From: Phallus indusiatus
Lineage: Eukaryota > Basidiomycota > Agaricomycetes > Phallales > Phallaceae
DNA length: 64,000 nt
Direction: 5' to 3'
NCBI GenBank assembly: GCA_027605045.1
Contig: JAQFWX010000003.1
Coordinates: 2,604,001 to 2,668,000 of the forward strand
Below, piece by piece: positions 45,571 through 58,321 of this stretch (its first letter is position 1; each line of letters starts with the position of its first letter). Position numbers and translations under genes: made by a program. The notes below the pieces were generated by a model that was given only the letters and a program-made list of their open reading frames with translations, was not told the DNA's origin and ran no database searches.

Positions 45571-45809
45571 ATGGTCCAATCATCCGATAGGTTCGCCGCA
45601 GTTGAGCGTCTACGACGACTCATTGCAACGGGAAGCCCCTTCGAAGACAGGCTTACGGTACTATAACGTGTAGTCTCGACGCTCCCATTCTATCGTGCAC
45701 GTCGATTTTGTTTCAGATCTCAAAAGAAGAACTAGGACATACAACGAAGACTGTATCATACAGTAAACCAGCTGACAAATCCAGGGATCTAATTCTGCGA
45801 CCTTCCTGA
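45571..45809 (+). CDS. putative 59-aa small protein
   Basis: Two short exons give a complete frame: ATG at 45571 (MVQSSDRFAAVERLRRLIAT...), a 59-bp intron 45658-45716 (GTACTA...TTTCAG), then ISKEELGHTTKTVSYSK and TGA at 45807. The charged, helix-like composition and clean splice signals argue for a real protein, but I recognise no family. It ends less than 90 bp before the isocitrate dehydrogenase ATG, so it may instead be an upstream ORF or alternative 5' part of that transcript. An in-frame stretch upstream (YAAFATSK) leaves open a longer N-terminus. Confidence 0.35.
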
Positions 45810-45896
45810 ATCACGAGCCATCTCGTGACTCGGGAACTCCACAAAACTCGGACCAAATATCATATGTCCCACATTTCTGTCTTTTTAAATAAAGAA

Positions 45897-47961
45897 ATGT
45901 TTTCTCGCAGGCTCATTTCTCAACCTCCATCATCGCCGGTTTCGAGGTTTCGCTACAACAGTCCGCTCTTCAGACAGTTCCTTCACGCTCGACATATCTC
46001 ATACTCACACCGCTGTTTTTCAAATACCATGGGTGTGTTTTTTTTTACTGGAAACTCTTCTATTTCTGCTTCTAATTCGGTATGTGTAGCTTCCGAAGAT
46101 AACAGAATCGTAGTTACCAACCCGGTTGTCGAACTCGATGGGGACGAAATGACACGGATTATCTGGAAAAAGATCAGAGAAGAGGTGAGGAATACGCTAT
46201 ATCATTATCATATCCTCCTTTCTGAATGCGCGATTTGAACGTTTAGCTTATTCTGCCGTATCTCAAACTAGATATCAAGTACTATGACCTCGGTATTGAA
46301 TATCGCGACGCTGTAATGACAAGTCTCTTTGTTAGATGTATCTGACTGCTTATTGTCTTTTTCACGTTTACGTTCATAGACGGATGACAAGGTCACTATT
46401 GAATCAGCGGAAGCCATCCTCAAGTACAGCGTTGGCATCAAGGTCAGTGTTATGGCTTTTTTGCCAAACCAAAAACCACGGTCTAACACGCTCAAAGTGT
46501 GCTACAATTACACCTGATGAAGCTCGTGTCGAAGAGTTTAAGCTCAAGCAGATGTGGAAATCACCAAACGGAACTGTAAGCTTTTGTCTACTTGTACCGC
46601 GACCCGCGATCAAGCGTCCTTCTTTCCTTCTTCAGATTCGTAACATTCTGGGAGGGACAGTGTTCCGTGAACCCATTGTACTCGACAGCATCCCTCGACC
46701 TGTTCCGGGCTGGATAAAACCCATCGTTATAGGTCGTCATGCGTTTGGTGATCAAGTACGTCAAAGATTCCCGTTCATTTTCCTGATGTGTGTTTGATAC
46801 ACTTCATAAAGTATCGTGCAACCGATTATGTTGCTCCGGGGCCGGGAAAACTACAGCTGGTGTTTACGCCTGAAGGTGGAGGTGAACCGACAGTAATGGA
46901 CGTTTATGACTTCAAAGGCAAAGGTGTCGCGCTTGCCATGTACAATCACGACGACGTGCGTATGGATACTCTTATGTTTCAACTGTTTACGCTTTTTATG
47001 AACACACTTTCATGCATTAGTCTATCCGTGGTTTCGCTCATTCATCATTCAAAATGGCCTTGCAAAAGAAGTTACCCCTGGTATGTTTTGATAAATGTGC
47101 GTTTCCTACCGTCAATGGCTTACATACGGGTCAAAGTACATGTCTACCAAAAATACCATTCTTAAGAGGTACGATGGCCGGTTCAAGGACATCTTCCAGG
47201 AAATATATGACCAGTAAGCATAAACAAAAGAGAGCAAGCTAAACACAGTGGTAAACTGAAGCTCTTTGTTCCTAGAGAATACAAATCCCCATTCGAAGCC
47301 GCGGGTATATGGTACGAGCACCGGTTGATCGATGATATGGTCGCACAAGCTATCAAGTCCGAGGGTGGATTCGTATGGGCGTGCAAGAACTACGATGGCG
47401 ATGTACAGAGTGACATTCTCGCTCAGGGCTTTGGAAGTTTGGGCATGATGACGTCGGAACTTGTTACTCCGGATGGCAAGACGATTGAAGCTGAGGCTGC
47501 GCATGGTGCGTTGTGTTCATTGTCTTTCAATACCTCCTTAGATTCTCAAACGTTTATTGTTTACAAGGTACTGTAACACGACACTACAGAGAGCACCAAA
47601 AGGGCAGAGAAACGTCCACTAACCCCGTTGCCTCCATCTTCGCTTGGACTCGCGGACTGGCTTTCCGTGCTAAACTGGACGACAACCAAGCTTTAGCTGA
47701 CTTTTGTCAAGACCTCGAAGCGGCATGTGTCGAAATCATTGATAAAGATGGTGTTATGACCAAAGATCTTGCTTTGGCTATACATGGAAAAGACATGAAG
47801 CGAGAACATTGGGTGACCACTAACGAGTATATGGATGCTGTCAATGTTCGTGATATCATCTTTTATATGTATGATTTGGGCTGGGAATGCTAAGGTTATA
47901 TCTTTCTTTTCAGAAACGTCTCCAGGAGAAACTAGCTGTCAGGAAACAATCTAAACTGTGA
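45897..47961 (+). CDS. IDP1: NADP-dependent isocitrate dehydrogenase, likely mitochondrial and peroxisomal
   Basis: Converts isocitrate to 2-oxoglutarate with NADPH production. Conserved segments in order: [146 protein letters not shown] and [10 protein letters not shown]. The first ATG at 45897 begins an Arg/Ser-rich leader ([18 protein letters not shown]) typical of mitochondrial import. A second ATG in ideal context (ACCATGG at 46029), followed by an intron 46033-46089, would give a leaderless form [10 protein letters not shown]. The last exon (47914-47961) ends QSKL then TGA, a canonical type-1 peroxisomal signal. The intron before it hides the apparent stop near 47890. Confidence 0.95.
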
Positions 47962-48652
47962 ATTGTATCAATGTAGACTATTATATCCGGGCACAATGTG
48001 TTTACCTACGTACATGTATGTATGGAAGAACATTAAATGAAGAACTTTATTTTGTCGAACAGTATTCTTAGACATATTTCCCTCGGACCGATGGCAGGAC
48101 ATATATCATATTTATGTACTTTTGACCGTAGTCGGCCAAAATAGCACTAAGCACTACCCCTAACAATGATCAACTGCAGACGTCTTGAGGCGGGATTGCA
48201 CACGACAAACATTGAAAATTCGATCCAATTTAATGGTTTTTTTTTCTGATTTATTTTGCACAGGTAATGCAACTTGTAAAATAAATAAGGAAAAGAAGAA
48301 AGAAAAAATAAGTCAAGTAGAAGGTTTACTATAAACAGTGTAGTTATCGGAGAGGGATCCAGGTTTGATAGACAGTTAACATATGACACTAGGATTAAAG
48401 TGACATTGAGGATGAGGTACGCAGAGAAACAGTGACCCACTGAAGGTTATTGGGTCAGACACATGAAGGGAGGTATGTATGATAGTGAAGGCGGAGAAAT
48501 GTAAATAAGAAGACAGGTCCATCTACTGTACTATAGGGGGTGGAAAGAACTATGTAACAAAGGTCAATGAGGAACGCAACCATCGGGCAAACAGACCACA
48601 ATGTGCGAAGGCATTACACATATAGAGTGGAAGATTGATGACTAGCTCGAAT
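47962..48652. other. convergent 3' region
   Basis: About 690 bp between two converging genes. Probable 3' UTRs; no gene recognised. Confidence 0.4.
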
Positions 48653-50951
48653 TCATTGATTTCGTTGCGACGGCTCGAAACCCGGACCATGAGGGTTAGT
48701 CAACGCTGCCTGCTCTGAATAACTTTGATTGGAAGATGCGTTCGAAAACGCTGCGGACGTCGATGTGGGAAGTTGCTGTTGATAAACCCCGTGTTCAGTT
48801 TGGTTGGTGCTGGTCGGTGCAACTTGCGATGATGAGTAGATGGGATACTGATACCCGGGGTCGTAAGGATTATGATACTGTTGATCTGGTGGGAAATCAG
48901 AAGGTGTATGGAACGGCGGTTGTGATTGTTGTTGTTGTTGTTGGGGAGGAGGATATGATACCGGTGTATCTGTGTGCTGGAATGCGCGACTTTCGTATGG
49001 AAGATTTTGTTGTTGATAAGGAGTGGGGTAGGTAGGTGGCGGCTGTAGTGGCGGTGGATAAAACGTCACATTTGCTGGTAAAGTTGCAGGTGAACCAGCG
49101 ACAGGCCCAGATGGGTATGCCTGTGCTTGTAACGGTGGCGGCGGTACTGATTGTTGCAACTGCTGTCCATATGCGTCGGGGCTGGCAGTATACCGCTCAG
49201 GCGTATTTTGCCCTCGCTCTCCAGAGTGAGGTAATAGCGAAGTTTGACTTGAGCTAGCATGCAAATTGCTATCGTCCTTCAGCTCCTTCCCGTTAAGATT
49301 TTCAGCGACAGCCCTTGGGGGTTTCATCTCCCACTCAACGTCGTCCATACTTTTCCGCACTCCAAACTGTTCGTAAAGACGATCGTTTTCCGAATCAGGT
49401 TCACCATACTGTTGGCCGATGAATGTTGGTGTATAACCGCCGTACCCCATGTTCGCTCCACTTCCACGGCGCAATTGCTGCGGCTGCTTGTTTGGATTGA
49501 TAATCTTGCCTAGTTGTGAGAGACGCTTTGGGAGAGGCGCTGCAATGTCCGTTTCGGACGCTGGTGAGATCGGTCTGCTCGTGTTAAGAGGCACAGTGAG
49601 ATCTTGTGAATATTTTGCTTGTCTATATTTAAACGAATGACGGGAGTGGGAGATAAGTACGCAGGTCAGGAAAGCAGAGGCACGACTTCGGAAGCAGACC
49701 TGAGTTTGCGCCTATTATATACAACGATGGGTTTGGCTTTTTCCAACTCTTTGACAATGTACCACATAGCCGCAATTGTGATCAATATTGTCACCCCTAG
49801 AACCGAGTCGGAGATGATCTTGTCTCTAGGTGTTTCCGTCCCGGTTCCGCTTTCCTCAAGAATGACGCCGATATAAACGTTGATGAATTGTTTAGGAAGG
49901 GATAGGAAGGCAGCAAGAGCGAATACCCAAACACTCATTCCACAGGTTGAGAATACAGCAGTACTGACTATTTAAAACTTATAAGTTATTTTGCAAACCA
50001 TTAACGAACAAGAGAACACATACAATGCCCTGGGATGACAGACAATCGGATCAGAAGAGCCATCTGGTTAAAACATAATGTGTGAATTTAACAAATGAAG
50101 GAGAAGATGCGGGAGAAGGCGAGGGTACCTTGAATCCGCCATCCCTTACGATTTGCGCTAAACAGCCGTAGAATATGCTCGACTTTTCTGCTTTCTCGGC
50201 GCGAGCTCGACAAAGGTATTTGAAGGCACTGTATGAGACATTATCAGAATTTTGAAAGCAGAGCTTTAGAAAGAGATTTCTTACAAGAAGTTTCCCATTT
50301 CACCAAGAAACGTTCCAGCACACACGATGGCAAAGCCTATACCAAGACCCCATATTACACCTACTAACAACGCCACGATTTCATGACCAAACAACTAAAT
50401 AGTGCGATGTAATTCGACTGTTAGCCAAGCTTGTCTTGATAAACATAATGATAAGTCATACCGGAGGGAATGAAATTACAAAGAGAATGGCAATAGGGAT
50501 CAGCCATCCGAATCGTAAGCTTTTGGGCAAGAGATAGAGAAAGAGCAGAAGTAAGGAACGGTTCTGACATGCTTAAAACAATGGTTGTCTTACTGTCGCA
50601 TCCAGTTACCGGCGGGCGTAAGCCATTTGACGATTTGTTTGTCATATACTGATATTAGGATGGTGACGACGAGAATTATACCCCCAATAATATAATACTC
50701 TGAGAGTTTGCGGTAAATATTTAGTAGATAAAAAGATGATATAAGATGGAAGAATACGTACTTATCCACTCTTTTTTCGCCCAAAACCTCCAATGTCCAT
50801 ATTTCTTATAGTCGATAATATGAGTTGTTAGGGCTCTGACCTCGGAGGGAGTCGGCGAAGGTGTTCTGGCCATGCCATATCTGTCGACAGGATCAGGTGA
50901 GACATTATTCATTACACCTGGTGTGGGATACGCGGTAGGACTGGCAGCCAT
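48653..50951 (-). CDS. TVP38: TVP38/TMEM64 family Golgi membrane protein with long Gln/Pro-rich tail
   Basis: Integral membrane protein of the VTT (SNARE-associated, DedA-like) family, found on Golgi vesicles. It starts MAASPTAYPTPG at 50951. Next: YKKYGHWRFWAKKEW, YYIIGGIILVVTILISVYDKQ (membrane span), WLTPAGNWMRQ, the VTT core (PPLFGHEIVALLVGVIWGLG, GFAIVCAGTFLGEMGNF, then ALLIRLSVIPGH near 50070), and MSVWVFALAAFLSLPKQFI with a final span VTILITIAAMWYIVKEL (near 49770). After RRKLR comes a cytosolic tail of about 310 residues rich in Gln, Pro and Tyr (for example PPPQQQQQQSQPPF), much longer than in yeast Tvp38. About eight introns. Upstream codons in the same frame begin only with TTG (51047). 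Confidence 0.88.
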
Positions 50952-51628
50952 GTTTGAGAGCAGCGGAGATGAGGCGTGTGCGCCGTAAGTTGTGAATAAA
51001 CGTTGTTGTTGTTGGACCGGCCAAAAGTACCAAGCGAATTTGAACAAGCGGAAAAGAAAGAGGAGAAGAGGAAAAGAATTGAATTAATGGACGGACAGGG
51101 GCCTGTCAGTGGAGGGGGGAGAACAGTGTGGAGGGAAAGGGAAATATTTGGCCGTCCGCTGTTGTCGTCGATGGAATAGAATGAAATGAAATGAATGTGA
51201 GGCCTCTCAACGGCTAAACAACCCGCATCGCCTCGGGGGAAAAGGCGCCCGCCAAGCTTGGGTCCTTTTTTTTCTGATGTCTTTTGTACTGCTTTATGGC
51301 CATAACAAACCTACAGTATAATATGTATTATGCTATCTATCTATATGGGCTGAGACATCTTGAAGACACGCCACACCGCTCGCTGTAGTTGGCCTGAAAG
51401 AATCGTACTCATAACACCATACTCAAGCTCCACTGTTAGACAAACAACAGACCAAACAGCCACAATAATTCCATTTAATTAATTTGGGTCCATGAACATA
51501 TGTATTTGTATGTATATTTGTAAAAACACATTTCTTCGGCAGCCGCACCGCCCGCAGCTGAACTGCCTACCGGCGCAGTGCTGTGTTGTTTGACAACGAC
51601 GATTACGCGAGGGATTCTCGACTCCCTT
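50952..51628. other. promoter region of the TVP38-like gene
   Basis: Leader and promoter of the minus-strand gene ending here, plus the 3' UTR of the DUF4112 gene. CAACAACAACAA-type repeats at 51001-51012. No gene seen. Confidence 0.4.
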
Positions 51629-52644
51629 TCAGCTTCGTTTCGGACGATAAGCTACCTGAGAATTTGGGTCAGACTGAAGTACGTCGTGTGCCGGCAGTTG
51701 CTCTGCGGGTGCCATTCCCGCCCCCGGTTTTACCACCGCTTGGTTCTGCGAGCGTTCGGCTACTGTCTGGAATTGACAATTTTTATAAATAAAAAAGGAA
51801 AGAGATATATCAGGGATATTGCTTCTTACTTTGAGGAACTCATCGCCTCGGATCCTTAAAAACTCTTCCAACAACATCGCGTTTCTGGAATTAGTCTTGA
51901 AACCGGCCATCCCGATATCGCCAATAATGGGAACCAGTCTACAAGCGATTTGGATGGGACGGATATAATTAGAGCGACAAAAAAAAAACCGTACCCTACG
52001 CAGATAGCAATAGCATTGTTTAATAACATTCGTTGCAGTAGCCAGTCAGGCATTCTATGTTAGGCCAAAGTAAATGTGAGCCAATCATATCAAACAACGT
52101 TGAGGAACGGGAACGTATGCGTACTCGGCTTGACGTGCTTTCCTTATAACAAGGTGATAATTGAGCAGCGCATCCGCGGCATCACCAGCAAACGGAATAA
52201 CCCCTATCGCAACACGGTAAGCCAAAAATATATCGCATGCCTTGGATATTGATTGAAGTAAGATATACCAATTAGAAAAGTCCAACCAAATCGCATGCCG
52301 CATAGATTAAATCCTTTGTCGAGGTAATGGGCTCTGCTTTGTACTTTCTTCAAAATTTTGGCGTCTCTTTTCGATAAACCCGGTGGTATTTCTCTCTAAA
52401 AGGCGAACTGAGTTCCTATGCGATGAATACGGAGTAGATATCATTACCCTTCTCCTTTTGGTTCTTCCCTTCTTATCAACGTAGGTTTCATACATTGGAT
52501 CAGCTGGCTCGTAATTTCTGAGATGCTTTTTGAATAATTTCACGCCAACCTAATGATGGGCAAATATCAATATTAACAGAAACAGAGAGCCAAGTTAGCT
52601 GCGCCAGTTTTGCTGCTTACCTTCTGAGCAAACGCCGAAGACAT
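51629..52644 (-). CDS. DUF4112 membrane protein
   Basis: About 230 aa over seven or so exons. It starts MSSAFAQK at 52644, with a GTAAGC intron directly after and VGVKLFKKHLRNYEPADPMY next. The family core follows: GLSKRDAKILKKVQSRAHYL, DKGFNLCGMRFGWTF, IGVIPFAGDAADALLNYHLV (near 52190; the glycine/proline turn and acidic residues are the signature), RKARQAEMPDWLLQRMLLNN, AIAICVG, a GDI/MAGFKTNSRNAMLLEEF segment (near 51890) and RIRGDEFLK. A polar tail ends RPKRS at 51629. DUF4112 proteins are widespread in fungi and bacteria; their biochemical role is not established. Confidence 0.88.
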
Positions 52645-53533
52645 TGAGATGATATCTGATGTTTTACAGGTTACAGAGAGTACTGGTTAAAGAGGAAGAA
52701 AGGAGCACAGCCAGTGGTGAGCTGTCTCCGAGTTCTTTTTGTACTGGTAATAATAATACACAATTCAATGGAGACATAATTCCAATGGATCATCCATGTC
52801 ATCGTCGTCATAGCATAGCATCTTCGGCAAGCGCCGAAAGTACGCCAACCGCGCGTCACCTTTTTCTTTCCGTAAGATTCGCGGTTCTTTTGAGAACTTC
52901 TGTCAAATTTGAAAGTTATTAACCAATGGCTTAACAACAGTCAACGAGTCATTGTTTCGTCCCAGATGTGTACGATCATTACATTACTTTCGTTCTTTAA
53001 TGAAGAATCAAATGATCCACGTGGCTTTTGGCTTTCCAGTTGATCTCGGTCTTGAACTAGTTCTGACATCTCTCCATACCTTCTTCTCTTCACCCCCTCA
53101 AACCTTCGTCAAAGCTTCCTCTTTTCTTTTCCTTTGAGACAAGAACATGCGCAGCCGAGATCTGACTACAAGGTTGATGCTTTCTCTCTCTTCCTTTTTT
53201 TTTCAAAAGGTCTCACAGTGCTGCATGTCTGCAGGCCGACACGAGGTCCGCAAAGGATAACTGAATTTGCACAATCGTACCTAATACTTTTCGGACATGA
53301 AAAGCCTGCATAATCCTCGTTGTCCCTCAACGAGAAATTCATTATAAGCTTGCTTGCAAACGCACGTCTTGCGACGATTTTTTTCCCCCAATAATCACCA
53401 CCTCTTCTTTCCTCCCGCACCCTCTTAACCTTGGATCCGACGCCAGCGATAGTACTTTCACGAGAAAAAACGCACGTTTTCATTCAAGATACCAATCCAG
53501 CTATTAAATCCCAGCTTTTTTTATATCACTGTC
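52645..53533. other. divergent promoter region (DUF4112 / dynamin-like)
   Basis: About 890 bp between divergently transcribed genes. Only short overlapping frames, no domain. Pyrimidine-rich near the dynamin-like start. Confidence 0.4.
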
Positions 53534-56500
53534 ATGTCTAAACTACGCCCTAAAGCCAGCGAGGATACCCTTGATTCTCAACGTCCTATCTCGCCCTCCG
53601 CTTCCATTACTTCTCCTCGTTCTCAACAGACAGTCGTACCTATGCGATTTGGTCCAGCGGTTACTGTTTCGAACGGAGAGCAAGAAAATATGCGTTCGCC
53701 ACCTTTCAACAGCAAACGCAGTAGGAAACAAAGCGAGCAAAATGGCGGTGGCAACAGCAATAGCAACAGTAACAGTAACAGTAACAGTAACAACAACTCC
53801 AGCCTCAACTTTGCACCACCAACGTCTCCGAGTCAAAAAGGAGACGAGTCAGTTATATCCCCAACCTCTCGTACGATCGACAGTCTCTTGTTCAATCTCG
53901 CGACTACTTCCGGTGGCATCGCCCAACATAGGCTTGTTGAAACATCATCTCCACATGGAACGTTTATATCTATGACACCAGGTGGACTTGACAATGTTAC
54001 AGCATTATCTGGTGTGACTTCATATCTTCCATCCCCACAAACCGATATAAACACCCTTCCCGGTCGGCCTATTCCTCTCCCTTCTCGGCCTTCCAGTTTC
54101 AGCACGCGCACATCCCCGCTTCTCACCAAAAACACACCACCAGTACCCACGACGACGACGACAACCGGGCCTCCTATAGAGCCAGGATTAGTAGCATCGT
54201 TGTCTAGCTCTTTCTCCACAAACGGTCCGGGTCTGGTCCAACAACCCCAGAATTTCATCCGCCCGCGTCAGTACTCGCATACTCCTTCTCCACCTGCGGC
54301 ATTCTCAACTCCAGAAGGCGACGGCTCGAGATCTCCTACCGAAGTGTTCAGTGAAGTCGGCACCATCGGTGCAGTCCCGTCTTTGGCTTCTGAACTATCA
54401 ACTCCACATACTACAACCACTGCTCTTCCTCCATTACCCGTAGCGGTTGACGGACTGAAAGATTTCATCCTACGTGAAACGCAGAACCGGTTTGCTTCTT
54501 CATCCCAAGGCGACTGTATGTCCTGTTCTTACTATTCCACCTTGCTCTTCTTTTGCGGGTTTCTCTTAGATTCGATTATTGATCTTGAGTCGTTGTTAGT
54601 TCCTTTCACAATGGAATACAGTACCACCACTCCTAATCAGTCTCATTTCAACTCTGCCTATATGAATAATCAAATTGGGAGACCCAGGCAACCTTCGAAT
54701 AACTCCGTTGTTAATGAAAAAAACTTCTCTTCTGAATCATCCTACGCCCGTCAGCGAAGGAATTTGTTAGATATATTGAGCAGGTTGCATAGCACCGGGT
54801 TAGTCATATTTATCCCCAGTCCTTCCGCTGACTACTTGCTGACGGATGAGCCTCAGTGTTCAAAATGATATCGACCTGCCTCAAATCGTGGTAATCGGCT
54901 CTCAGAGCGTGGGCAAATCATCCCTGATTGAATCTATGTCTGGTGTATGTAATTATAGAAAATCGCAGCGCAGAGTTTTATATATACGTTCGTATTATAG
55001 ATAACACACCCTCGAGACGCAGGTACCTGCACAAGGTCTGCTGTCGTTCTTATTTTTCGCATAATGATTTTTTCGCTCATTTTTTTTTCGCAGGTGTCCA
55101 CTTGAATGCCGCTTAGAGTATTCTACGAAAACTTGGTCTTGCCGAATCTTCCTCCGTCTCGAACGAGATGCCATCACTGGAGCATTGCTTGATAAAGTCG
55201 TGGAACGTCAATTTGGACCTATCATTACTAATTCGGCAGAGGTTGAAGGTGTCCTTCGTCGGGCTCAAAGAGCACTCCTGCGCCCTACATTGGACTACAA
55301 ACTCTTCTTGAACGATCAGGATCTCAATATTTCCGATCCTCCCGCGCTGTCATTCACGAGTAATTGTGTATGCATGCATATCACGGGACCCGATGTTCCC
55401 GATTTGTATTTTTATGATTTGCCTGGTATGTCTCAACTTTCTCTCTCGAACCATAGATTCTTTATTCAAAAACCGTCAACAGGTGTTATTGCTAACATTC
55501 GCGAGGGTGGAAACGTTAAAGATATCGAGATGGTACGCGAAATGGTAAAGAGTTATATATCTAGACCAAGCTGTCTCATATTGCTCGTCGTTTCTTGCGA
55601 AAGTAAGTTTCTACTTCAACTCCCGTTCAGCTTGTAGCCAATAATAATACTAACCTTCAATTTCGTAGCTGATTTCGAAAATCAAGGCGCTGGTCGTCTA
55701 GCTCTTGAAGCTGATCCAACGGGGCAGCGTATCATTGGTAAGAATTTCACACAAAGCTCGAAAATATCGTTGTTGATGCCCTTTTTTTTTCCGATACTCT
55801 CAGGCGTGCTAACTAAACCTGATCGTATTGAAAACACTACGGGCGAGAAATGGGCGGCGGTTCTAAGAAACGAAGAAAACCGTTTGGCAAATGGGTGGTT
55901 TTGTGTTAAACAACCTGATCCACTCGAGCTTAGACAAGAAAAAATTACTTGGGAGGAGGCTCGTTCACGAGAAGAGGCATTCTTTTCTAATTCTGAACCG
56001 TGGAGATCTCTGGATGAACAGTTCCGTGTGCGACTTGGGTCGCTGAACTTGATTAGATTCTTAAGTAGACTTTTGTCCAGGTTTATTGCGCTAAGGTGGG
56101 CGATTTTTTAATTGTCAAAGACGACTTTCTAAGACCTATTTTTTCTCTTCTCTAGACTACCAGAGTTAGAAAAGGAGTTGGACAAAACGCTTGAGGACAT
56201 TGGTCGCAGATTGGGAAATCTGCCAATTGCAAGATATGAGGATCCTTGTGCGGAGCTTGTGGATTTGGTATTTGAATTCTCGAAAATCCTATCCAGAGAC
56301 ATTCGTGGCGCTCCTAGCCTTAGGTTTGACGGGAGCGCATCCCGTACACTTATGCAAAGTATCCGAATGGCGCAAATAAAACTTCGATCATCCGTGGTTC
56401 GCACCGCACCGAAATTCTGTCCTTGGTCCAAAAGAGACACCCCACCTGCTTCACCCAGCACGTCCTTGAGGACCGGCGTGGCTTCTATCTCCGGCTTGTC

Positions 56501-57633
56501 AGCTATTGGTGTTCCGATGACATGGGTAGCGGAGCCCGGGTTCTTAGTAATTGACGAACAACACCCCTTTGATGATCGTGTTGGGAGAGTGATGTATCTC
56601 GACGAAATTATGGAAATTATAGAACAGTTCGTGGTTTTTTTTTCCAAAGAACTTTGTACTTCCTGAGCACTTACTCTCGTCCAATGTGTAGATCTGTCAC
56701 TCGGGAATTGCCAGGCGACTATCCGACATACATTATAAAGGAAGAACTTATTAGAGTTGCGCTCAGGGCATGGCGGAAACCAATGGCGGAATATTTCGAC
56801 ACAGTTCATTACTTGCTAAGTGAACATGTGAAAGTTATTGTAGACGAATGTTTTGCTGCTCATGCTCATACTGGCCTTCATACACGTGTCTTGTAAGTCG
56901 TGTCTTGAAAGCGCTGCTTGTTCCTTTTTGATCGCAAAAACAGATCCATTATACGGGATGAACTCCGTACACTTCGAGACCGAACCGTTCAGCGTTTGTA
57001 TAACCTGTTCAATGTGGAAGGACTTCCGTTCACTTTGAATCATACATACTTGAAAGAGTACAAAGATAGGTTTCTTCAACACTATCGGGAGATTCGAAGA
57101 AAGTCGCGAGGACAAGACCTAGTTGTGCGACGTCTCACAGGCTCAGGGTCATCAGAACTTGAGCTTGACAGTATTGGGCAACAGAAGGGCCAAGAAGATC
57201 ACAGCAAGGATCTCACCGCGCTGGTTGAGACACTGCAGAAACTTGGGTTGCCATGTACACCCGCGGATCTCCATCGTTTATTGCCGGAAGACGAGTGTGA
57301 GCCGGCGCTAGACATAATGGCGTCTGTTAGAGCGTATTTCCAAGGTCTGTATCATTCGTCTATGGTATACTTTATCTCATTTTGGTTTCCACAGTTGCGT
57401 TTCGCCGATTTATCGACCTCGTAGCTTTAGAAGTGGACGTCGAATTTGTCCGTGGTCTTGAAAGATCAATTCGCAGCGCCTTAATCACCGGACTTGACGT
57501 TCGGTCTCCTGAAAGGTGTGCTATGTGGCTTCAGGATTCGCCTGATATCGCTTCCCGACGGAAAGAGTTGCTCGCGACGAAACAGCGACTTGAAGCTGCT
57601 CGATCGGAGTTGTCGTCTTTCATGCTGGCTTAG
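53534..57633 (+). CDS. dynamin-like GTPase with long disordered N-terminal extension
   Basis: Large GTPase expected to act in membrane fission or remodelling. The ATG at 53534 opens a disordered region of more than 300 residues rich in Ser, Pro, Thr and Asn, including an (Asn-Ser)n run coded by AGTAAC repeats (53755-53795). The GTPase domain then shows G1 GSQSVGKSS (near 54905), G2 region HPRDAGTCTRCP across small exons, G3 DLPG (near 55420) and G4 TKPDRIEN (near 55815). The middle/stalk region runs from LGSLNLIRFLSRLL (near 56040) to about 57100. A GED-like C-terminal helix (RFIDLVALEVDVEFVRGLER...) ends SSFMLA at 57633. About 1050 aa with roughly ten introns. The Mx/dynamin-like type without an evident PH or proline-rich domain is common in agaricomycetes; specific role unknown. 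Confidence 0.88.
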
Positions 57634-58321
57634 ATTTGGGATAGTATGATCATCTACGTTCGACTTAATTATGCCATAAATGTGTATTCAAATATTTATT
57701 GATGGTCGATACAAATGCTTGAATACTTGAATACATTATATGAATTCTTGGTCTTAGGGTTGCCCTTTATGGCTGATGGCTTGATTTCTTCACGCAACTG
57801 TGAAGTCGTAACACATCGGAGCTCAATTGCAATTTAATACCGGAAAAGAAACGTCTCCTAAGTGACGTGTTATTACCGTACGTATCGATATAACTTCCAT
57901 GTCGTTAATACGCTTTTTTTGTGAAAGCTCGTGGGATGGGTTCAAGGGTTCAAACCAATTATTTTGAGAACTTTGGGCGTCGATCAATGTCCTCAGTATT
58001 GTCTCTATGTCCCATTACAGTCAGTTTCCGTTCATCAGATCCAGCGGCTAAGACAGACCTCAGATCGACATCCGGAAGTTTATCCTTGTTTATTAATATA
58101 CGTAACATCTTTGGCCGTTTCGTCAGCCCCACGAGGCGGATAAGTATGATCATAAAGCTCACAACGCGGACACGCGTCCGTGGCGTGTTTTTACCACCCG
58201 ACTTTACAATTGACATCAATCGTTGACCACCATCATTGAGCACTCCACACGAGTCAGTACTGGTCAGTACCACTTTAACGCCACTTATTTTGTTCTGAAA
58301 CCAAGCATTTTTTTAGATAAG
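57634..58321. other. intergenic interval
   Basis: Contains the 3' UTR of the dynamin-like gene and the promoter/leader of the F-box-like gene. No convincing exon. The in-frame extension of the next gene upstream of its ATG begins only with TTG. Confidence 0.4.

Noticed and set aside
47846..47893. Premature end of isocitrate dehydrogenase at 47893
   Set aside because: [15 protein letters not shown] is intron read-through; a GT at 47846 and TTTTCAG at 47907-47913 lead to the conserved KRLQEKLA tail.
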